Source: an uncultured Lachnospiraceae bacterium (GTDB taxonomy: Bacteria > Bacillota > Clostridia > Lachnospirales > Lachnospiraceae). From it: DNA of 5,314 nucleotides. Below are positions 4,832 to 5,314 of the stretch, piece by piece. The first letter of the stretch is position 1; every line of letters begins with the position of its first letter. Under the pieces are notes generated by a model that made no database searches, was not told the origin of the DNA, and saw only the letters and a list, made by a program, of their open reading frames with translations. The DNA lies in assembly GCA_905233835.1 (NCBI GenBank), contig CAJOGB010000138.1, positions 1 through 5,314 on the forward strand, given 5' to 3'. The position numbers and the translations under genes are program-made.

Positions 4832-5314
4832 TTGAGTAAGGTTAGAGTGTTGGTGGTAGACGACGAAGAGCGTCTCCGTAAATTGGTTCGAGATTTTTTG
4901 ATTAAAGAAGACTATGAAGTTTTGGAGGCTTATGACGGTCAGGAGGCTTTGGAAGTATTTGAAGAGCATCCGGATATCGCACTGATTTTACTGGATGTGA
5001 TGATGCCCCGATTAAATGGCTTTGACACATTAAAGGAAATCCGTAAAAGATCGGATGTGCCGGTAATTATGCTTACCGCAAAAAGCGAAGAGGAAGACGA
5101 ATTAAACGGCTTTGCTTTGGGTGTGGATGAGTACATTTCCAAACCCTTTTCCCCAAAGGTATTGGTTGCCAGGGTAAATGCTGTCCTTCGCAGAACCAAA
5201 GAAGAAAGCGGGGATGAGAAAACACTTTCTGTCGGCGGAATTGAGATGTCCATCGATGCCCATGAAGTCATTATCGACGGAAAACGCCTTGACTTATCCG
5301 TTAAAGAATTTGAA
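4832..5314 (+). CDS. OmpR/PhoB-family response regulator, 3' end beyond the window
   Basis: The visible 161 residues are the receiver domain and the beginning of the DNA-binding domain of a two-component transcription regulator. In the receiver (about 3-118), Asp10 and Asp11 bind Mg2+, Asp55 in LILLDVMMPRLNGFD is the phosphoacceptor, Thr82 (PVIMLTAKSEEED) and Lys104 (GVDEYISKPFSPKVL) complete the active site, and the domain ends at VNAVLRRTK. After a short acidic linker, residues from about 129 (LSVGGIEMSIDAHEVIIDGK, then LDLSVKEFE) are the beta-strand start of a winged-helix Trans_reg_C domain, whose recognition helix is outside the window. A full protein of about 220-235 residues is expected. 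The gene starts at TTG, 16 bases after the membrane-protein stop, so the two are probably co-transcribed from the 4199 promoter. Its target genes and partner kinase cannot be seen; a kinase gene directly downstream would be typical. Confidence 0.93.
   Translation, partial: MSKVRVLVVDDEERLRKLVRDFLIKEDYEVLEAYDGQEALEVFEEHPDIALILLDVMMPRLNGFDTLKEIRKRSDVPVIMLTAKSEEEDELNGFALGVDEYISKPFSPKVLVARVNAVLRRTKEESGDEKTLSVGGIEMSIDAHEVIIDGKRLDLSVKEFE

Noticed and set aside
4781..5271. Two - strand open frames opposite the response regulator
   Set aside because: The + strand has an unmistakable receiver domain with all active-site residues; the reverse frames show nothing recognisable.

Overview
The window looks like chromosomal DNA of an anaerobic Firmicute, most likely a Lachnospiraceae-type Clostridium relative. 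This rests on the gene order of the decarboxylase cluster, strong GGAGG ribosome binding sites, TTG start use, moderate GC by eye, and the style of the proteins. The taxonomic call is an inference. The window opens on an EcoRI hexamer (GAATTC), which may mark a clone end. Every gene is on the + strand.

Positions 1-3964 hold a tightly packed operon for a biotin-dependent, sodium-pumping decarboxylase or transcarboxylase. In order it encodes: the C-terminal end of an acyl-CoA carboxyltransferase (MmdA / 12S type); a lipoprotein-anchored OadG gamma subunit; a separate biotin carrier protein; the membrane beta subunit OadB; and a 472-residue OadA / 5S-type oxaloacetate (pyruvate) carboxyltransferase without its own biotin domain. 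The expected chemistry is that one or both carboxyltransferases load CO2 from methylmalonyl-CoA (or a related acyl-CoA) or oxaloacetate onto the biotin carrier, and OadB decarboxylates carboxybiotin while exporting Na+. With both 12S-like and 5S-like subunits, the set could also move a carboxyl group between an acyl-CoA and pyruvate.

The most striking point is that oadB is broken in two places. Family-conserved sequence can be read in three successive frames, and at each junction a conserved segment is missing: about 11 residues near 1758-1761 and about 8 residues near 2448-2450. The gaps fit deletions of 35 and 23 bp. This is either a real double-deletion pseudogene or a cloning/assembly artefact; the rest of the operon is intact.

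Positions 3965-4245 are non-coding but highly structured. They contain a TGTGA-N5-TCACA inverted repeat overlapping an extended -10 element, several hairpins, a strong rho-independent terminator (4144-4177), an A/T palindrome, and a good extended -10 promoter (4199-4207) for the next unit. The stretch may encode a small RNA.

Positions 4246-5314 start a second unit: an unrecognised 189-residue single-pass membrane protein with a C-terminal helical tail, followed 16 bases later by an OmpR/PhoB-type response regulator that starts at TTG and runs off the window. A partner histidine kinase would be expected downstream but is not visible.
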